Assembly (NCBI GenBank): GCA_027923505.1
Contig: BROI01000021.1
Location: 62,001 to 126,000, forward strand
Reading direction: 5' to 3'
Length of the DNA: 64,000 nucleotides
Source of the DNA: Mayamaea pseudoterrestris
Taxonomy: Eukaryota > Bacillariophyta > Bacillariophyceae > Sellaphorales > Sellaphoraceae
Position 1 is the first letter of the stretch; each line of letters starts with the position of its first letter. The notes beneath the pieces are model-generated. The model was not told the origin of the DNA, did not search any database, and was given only the letters and a program-made list of their open reading frames with translations. The translations under genes were made by a program, and so were the position numbers. Below are positions 59,742-64,000 of this stretch, piece by piece.

Positions 59742-61297
59742 CTACGCTTGGCTAGACTTGTTTTGATCCGCCTCCTGTTGCCGCTGCTTGGCCTTTTTCA
59801 TCATGACTTCGTTCCACTTTTCCAGCTTGCGCATTTGGTTTTCTTCCTTCTCCTTGGCACGGCGATGCATCCATCCTATAAAACCAGCATCGCTTCCTTC
59901 CTTGGGAGGCGCAGCTCCAGCTATATCTTTGGCAGTCAGCTGTGTCGTCCCGTAGCTTGAACCGCCCTCTCCGATAGGTGCCAGTTCCGGTTCTGGCAAG
60001 CCGCCACTTCCACGAGCCAAGCCTCCCAATCCAGCTTGCGCCCGACGTATTCGACTATTGCGTAGCTCCTCGACGCGTCGAGCTTGCTCGTCGGCAATCT
60101 GGTCCGCGTCCATTCCTTGATACTGCTCCAACAGCTTTGGAATGTCATCGTATCCCTCGCGCGCCACCTCAATCAAAAATGGAAGTATACGCAGCAAAGA
60201 ATCATCTGTCCGATCCGTTGGGTCGTTGTAAGGTTTGATCCGGATCAGATTTTCTTTATTGAACTGAACTTCCTCTGGATCATCATCGAGGACAATCATG
60301 CGCTTCATGTTTCTGTTTAGTCTGCGAAGGTCCTTGACATGAACCCCGTTGTGATAATACGTTGCGTCACGATACAATCGATGAAGAATGCAACCATCCT
60401 TATCAAGGCTCGTCACGACTGGATCAGCAATTCCATCAATGCTTGGCGAGTAAAGGACAATCTCATAGTACTGGGCAAGCTCGTGGAGAAACTTATCAAC
60501 GCCTGGGCGCTTGGCGTGTCTCCATCCGTACTTACGGTCCCATGTCGAGCTGACAAGTGTATTCTCCAAGTCCAAGACGAGAGTTGGAGGAACTGGAATG
60601 TCGTGTGGAACGTTGGGCATCTAATAGACGACAAGAGTAAGGATGGACCAGAAAGAATTGAAGAGAAAGAAAGGGTGAGTTTTCCGTTTACCCTCTAGTT
60701 GCTTGGACGGTAAATGATGGTACGATACGATTGAGGGTCTTCCATTTAGAGCTACCGGTGGTGGTCATCAAACTTAATCCCATTCTCTGCATGCTGCACC
60801 TTCGCAATTATTCTCAACACGACTGGCTTTCAACTTACCTGCGACCAATCCGGAAGCAATTTATCAAAAGACGGTTTTGCAAAACTATCCGTGAATGATC
60901 CAACAAAGTCCGATAGTCCAATCATCCGACTGAATTTAGCTGGCGGACTCTCTTCGTCCGATGCACCCCAAATTAGCAGTCCACTTGGAAGCGCCACGGC
61001 GACATACCACATCCAGCGAGACATCTTCATGCTTGGCGTTCCAATGTTCTTTGCTGCAACATCTGAAGTTGCTACAGTATCTCCTCCTAGCTGCGCTAGT
61101 CGCTGCGTCGCCTGTTTCTTGCGAGCAGCTCGAATGGCGGCTCGTTCCTGCACGGACACCTCGCGACGAGCGGATGCTGACGAAGTCGTTAGACGCCAGC
61201 GACTGCTAACTACTAGTGGATTGCTGGTACATGCACGTGCACGAATGACTCCGCGGGTAGCTAATGAGAGCATTTTGCTATTGAATGAAAAAGACAA
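59742..61297 (-). CDS. TIM50: Mitochondrial import subunit TIM50
   Basis: Exons 61297-60839 and 60620-59742, 218-nt GT-AG intron in phase 0, give 445 residues. TIM50 of the TIM23 complex receives presequence proteins in the intermembrane space. N-terminus: a mitochondrial-type presequence rich in Arg, Ser and Ala (best start ATG 61273, MLSLATRGVIRARACTSN), then one membrane helix (WMWYVAVALPSGLLIWG). The NIF/FCP1-like domain of the TIM50 type follows: PTLVLDLENTLVSSTWDRKY, GWRHAKRPGVDKFLHELAQY, YEIVLYSPSIDG, NGVHVKDLRRLNRNMKRMIV, LDDDPEEVQF. The usual catalytic D-x-D is not complete (DLE), as in TIM50 generally. A Lys/Glu-rich C-terminal tail (HRRAKEKEENQMRKLEKW) is specific. Confidence 0.93.
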
Positions 61298-61708
61298 AAG
61301 CTCAATTAGTCCTAGCTCATGGGCGGAGCGTTTCGATGGATGTGGTTGCGCAGCGGCGCGGCAAAATTAGTACCGCTGCGATGAACGGGTACCGTTGCGA
61401 AGCGAAGGGTACTGAAAGATCCGTACCGTTGCGACATGGCGTTGGAACGGACGGGCTTCTCATCTTCAGATCTAGCTATTCGCCCAATAGCTATCTAAAT
61501 TGGCGTTGCCACGGGCCAACGCCCACGATTAAACATTTGGAGCTGTAGCTCACGTTTATTAGTATAGTAGTCGATGGATAAAAGTGCTCATAATTTTTAA
61601 TCACCCGACGTATCAGGTACTTGTACTACAACATAGTAGCCGTACGGTAAAGTAGAAGATTTGACGACCATACAGGTATACAACCAAACATTTTATTCAG
61701 TTATCAAT
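61298..61708. other. Intergenic upstream of TIM50 with a repeated 12-mer
   Basis: 411 bp between TIM50 (start side) and PSMA4 (stop side). It holds three direct copies of GTACCGYTGCGA at 61370-61381, 61389-61400 and 61423-61434, all in the same direction, 70-150 bp upstream of the TIM50 start. Confidence 0.6.
61370..61434 (+). promoter_or_regulatory. Three direct copies of a 12-mer upstream of TIM50
   Basis: GTACCGCTGCGA, GTACCGTTGCGA, GTACCGTTGCGA with start-to-start spacing 19 and 34 bp. A binding-site cluster is the natural reading, but the factor is unknown. Confidence 0.45.
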
Positions 61709-62599
61709 TTATGACTCACCAGAAGATGCAGACTCTGACTCAACGGCGCTAATGACTGCTTGAGTCTCCGTCTTGGTGAGAATCTTAGTGACAACCTGCC
61801 CGTTGTCATCCAACGCCATGGTGAATAGCTCCATCTTTTCCGCCGCCGTCGTTCCACTTCCATCCATAGTCTTGTTCAAAACCTTGACAGCCAGTCGCAG
61901 GGCTCCTTGTACATCCGGAATGCTTCCACTCTCGTCGTCGTCATCCGCCATCTTTTCCTCTCCCTCTGGCTGTTTTTGATAGTCCGACTTGAGAATCGTC
62001 TTGCCGGCCTGATTATTGGCACCAATCACAGTCGCCTTCCAGCCAGAGTAGTTTCCACTAGGATCACTCTGGTACAACTGGAATCCATAATGCTCGTCGT
62101 ATCCAGCAAACAAAAAAGCGACTCCAAAGGGACGCAATCCACCTCGCTGCGTGAAGTATTGCTTGTAGTTGCAGACGTATTCGACCAACTGCTCCATGGG
62201 AATTGGCTCCTGATACTGATATTGGTAACGGCCCGCTCGAAGTCTCGCTTGATCAATCAAAATGTTGGCATCTGCCGTCAATCCAGCGACGTTGCAGGCG
62301 GCGTGCTTAGCGAGAAAATAAGTCTTCTCCGACGTCTTGGCAGGCGCCAGCAACCCGCTCGTGATGCGGCGCTCGCTTGCCATGACAATTCCATCCTTGG
62401 CGAGAATACCGACGCATGTTCCGGCGTTATTGATGGCTTCTATCGCGTACTCGACCTGTAAATAAATAACAGTCAATGAGAGGATGTCACGCAAGGCAGC
62501 AAGGCTACAACTATTACTAGCAGACTTCCTTATAATTACCTGATGCAGTCGACCTTCGGGAGAGAATGTCGTCGTGGAGGCGTCATAACGTCGAGCCAT
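61709..62599 (-). CDS. PSMA4: 20S proteasome subunit alpha type-4
   Basis: Exons 62599-62540 and 62455-61709 give 268 residues (family about 260). Start MARRYDASTTTFSPEGRLHQ joins VEYAIEAINNAG, the alpha-subunit signature that gates the 20S core. Further: VGILAKDGIVMASERRITSG, LTADANILIDQARLRAGRYQ, YTQRGGLRPFGV-like YFTQRGGLRPFGVAFLFAGY, and the SGNYSGWKATVIGANNQAG loop. These fit alpha4 (PSMA4, yeast Pre9/alpha3). The 84-nt intron sits after codon 20 and is in frame without a stop, so the open frame looks longer (to 63046) than the real protein. An acidic loop EEKMADDDDESGSIPD is an insertion of moderate size. This is the second proteasome gene in the window. Confidence 0.93.
   Translation of the reverse strand: MARRYDASTTTFSPEGRLHQVIIRKSASNSCSLAALRDILSLTVIYLQVEYAIEAINNAGTCVGILAKDGIVMASERRITSGLLAPAKTSEKTYFLAKHAACNVAGLTADANILIDQARLRAGRYQYQYQEPIPMEQLVEYVCNYKQYFTQRGGLRPFGVAFLFAGYDEHYGFQLYQSDPSGNYSGWKATVIGANNQAGKTILKSDYQKQPEGEEKMADDDDESGSIPDVQGALRLAVKVLNKTMDGSGTTAAEKMELFTMALDDNGQVVTKILTKTETQAVISAVESESASSGES
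62456..62539 (-). other. PSMA4 intron, 84 nt, in frame and stop-free
   Basis: CATCAG|GTAATT...TTTACAG|GTCGAG. Retention would insert 28 residues (VIIRKSASNSC...) into the alpha-subunit signature helix, which no family member carries. Confidence 0.8.
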
Positions 62600-63196
62600 G
62601 CTTGGATCAAATGATACGTCGATATGTCGAATGAGAGGCAAGAAGCAGCGGCCGATTGGATCATTGTCGATTCGGACGGATGCGAGAAGATCGAACCTCA
62701 ACCTTACTGATCTAACTGTTGACGTCTGTGCTATGAAATAGTTAGCTATATACATACCTACCGATACGGCAGACTCAGGTTCGTGCTCATGTAGACCCAC
62801 GATTACTAAACTGTACCGTACTCTACAACTACTTGTATCTTCGTTAAACCGAATGAACCAACATGTACCTCCACTGCGTTCCCGTAAAACTAACTGTTTG
62901 CAAGAGCGTGATGCGATTCTCAAGGGATCGTAACTTCTCCACTTCACTTGAACCGTCGCGATAATGGAAACGATTGAATGTGCCACGATTGACAGTCCCG
63001 AACCTCCGCCTTTTCGTCCAGGACCACCGTGTCGGAAGCTACTCAAACATTAAACAACGATGGCATTATCCAGGATCGTGGATGGTCCGATGTATGTACA
63101 GGACGAGGAAAACGTCTAAAAGCAAGGTCTTAAAAGTTCTCTCACAAATCGGTCGGGATATAGTTGTTATTTTCGTTTTTAATCTGTCGCGAAAAA
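62600..63196. other. Divergent promoter region, PSMA4 / type I membrane protein
   Basis: 597 bp. Upstream extension of the PSMA4 frame to 63046 is not supported, since the proteasome start is at 62599. No gene. CTATATACATACCTACCG around 62744-62762 is a TATA-like patch. Confidence 0.4.
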
Positions 63197-63945
63197 ATGA
63201 TTGCAGCCCGTATCGGTATCCTGCTCATCTTGCTTCTCCCATCGCTTGTTACTGCCGTTTCGTCTCCCATCCGCATTGGCAACAAAGACGACAAACATAA
63301 ACTTGCCACCGCGTCCTTTTTCGAAACGGAGGATTCAATCGCGTAAGTTTCTTCGAGCGGTTGATGATGTACATCGTAAAGTTCCATATTTACTTACCAT
63401 ACACTAAACCTCTCGTTATCTGCAGTGCACTCCATGAAGGCTTTGCAGCACTTGATTATCATTCAAGCTTCTCCATGAGCATGTGGAATAGAAACAAGAA
63501 CACAGCGCTTGTTCCCAACTTGACCAAGAACGACAAGGCTCCACTCAACATGAGTCTCGTGAGCGATGAGCCAACCATCTCACCAGTCAGCACAAGTGCT
63601 TCCAATCATGACGATGCCGAGAGTATTGACAAGTCTGCCGCCTTGCCTGTGGCATCGTCGGCCATAGTGGATGGCCAAGACTTAAACAAGTCAAAAGCGT
63701 TGACCGCAAATCAACAAATCTTGGTTGGCGTTATGGTGGCAGTGGCTGCGGCGACCTTGGTAGGAGCCTTTGCCTACCAGCAATACAAATCTCAAAAGTA
63801 TTCCGAGGCTGCCCGATCTGGCATGTTGGAGGAGGCCGAACTTGATGGCGAGGAAGGAGGCATTGATGGAAGTGAGCAGCAGACTGCTCGTCGCGTCGGA
63901 AATCAATCGCTGATTGATGGGATGGATAGCGACATTGAAGTTTGA
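63197..63945 (+). CDS. Small type I membrane protein of unknown function
   Basis: Exons 63197-63342 and 63426-63945, 83-nt GT-AG intron in phase 2, give 221 residues. A signal peptide (MIAARIGILLILLLPSLVTA) is followed by a lumenal part with Ser/Asp-rich sequence, one membrane helix (ILVGVMVAVAAATLVGAFAY) and a cytosolic tail of about 60 residues, acidic, ending GMDSDIEV. The YQQYKSQKY stretch just after the helix and the acidic tail suggest a sorting function, but I do not recognise the family. The ATG at 63164 is upstream in frame; 63197 starts the signal peptide directly and has an A-rich context (AAAAAATG), so it is preferred. Confidence 0.75.
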
Positions 63946-64000
63946 CCAGTGAAAGGTCAGAGTGGTATGTATACCCATATAATATTTTATGTAGATTGTA
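63946..64000. other. 3' flank of the last gene
   Basis: 55 bp; AT-rich, with ATATAATATTTTATGTAGATTGTA at the window edge. Probably the 3' UTR. Confidence 0.4.

Noticed and set aside
62600-63046. Upstream extension of the alpha-4 subunit to 63046
   Set aside because: The proteasome alpha signature starts at MARRYDAS (62599); the extension lies in the promoter region and has no family support.
1-64000. CRISPR arrays, rRNA genes, bacterial-type operons
   Set aside because: No regularly spaced repeats, no rRNA-like stretch, and gene structure with introns and divergent neighbours is eukaryotic throughout.

Overview
The window is nuclear DNA of a photosynthetic stramenopile, most probably a diatom. 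The evidence is: genes on both strands with sparse, short GT-AG introns (67-218 nt where I could place both ends); a presequence with a diatom-type ASAFAP-like motif (VHA-FAP at 35.5-36.3 kb) and several weaker relatives; a protein with a signal peptide followed by a twin-arginine lumen signal (47.2 kb); and a Ty1/copia element of the kind abundant in diatoms. I cannot name the species from the sequence alone.

Region 1 (1-12.66 kb) is a nest of mobile elements. A Crypton-like tyrosine recombinase gene on the minus strand runs off the left edge. It has been split near its start codon by a Ty1/copia LTR element (996-12610) with two 302-bp LTRs that look identical and a 5-bp target duplication GTCTC. 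Inside the copia element sits a 676-bp TRIM-like element (206-bp terminal repeats, 4-bp duplication TCTG), and a second, poorer copy of it lies 5 kb further on. The copia interior holds a gag region and two overlapping pol copies; the material between about 6.15 and 9.37 kb is noisy compared with the clean sequence on both sides and may be a rearrangement or an assembly problem.

Region 2 (13.3-64 kb) is a compact housekeeping stretch with 24 protein genes. In order: F-box protein; Rpn5/PSMD12 proteasome lid subunit; ornithine decarboxylase with large insertions; DNA ligase I; membrane M28 peptidase; RluA-type pseudouridine synthase; PPR protein; ZIP metal transporter; geranylgeranyltransferase-I beta; bisphosphate nucleotidase (HAL2/SAL1 type); FCP1/SCP-like phosphatase; plastid membrane protein; two tandem DHHC-type acyltransferases; acidic repeat membrane protein; plastid SRPBCC/START-like protein; two tandem 2OG-Fe(II) prolyl-4-hydroxylase-like proteins; thylakoid-lumen candidate; EXS-domain membrane protein; GT90-like glycosyltransferase; TPR protein; Kelch-BTB protein; Qbc-SNARE; TIM50; proteasome subunit alpha-4; and a small type I membrane protein.

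There is no operon logic. Many neighbours are divergent pairs sharing 240-600 bp, or convergent pairs with very short gaps (8 bp at 26.7 kb, 47 bp at 35.5 kb, 97 bp at 19.7 kb). Shared themes are protein turnover (F-box, Rpn5, alpha-4, Kelch-BTB), membrane targeting by lipids (GGTase-I, DHHC), secretion (SNARE, EXS, prolyl hydroxylases) and organelle import. I found no new multi-gene system. The most unusual items are the three-level nested transposon locus, the DHHC pair that has lost most zinc cysteines (one with a 31-nt exon carrying the catalytic Cys), and the two in-frame, stop-free introns.
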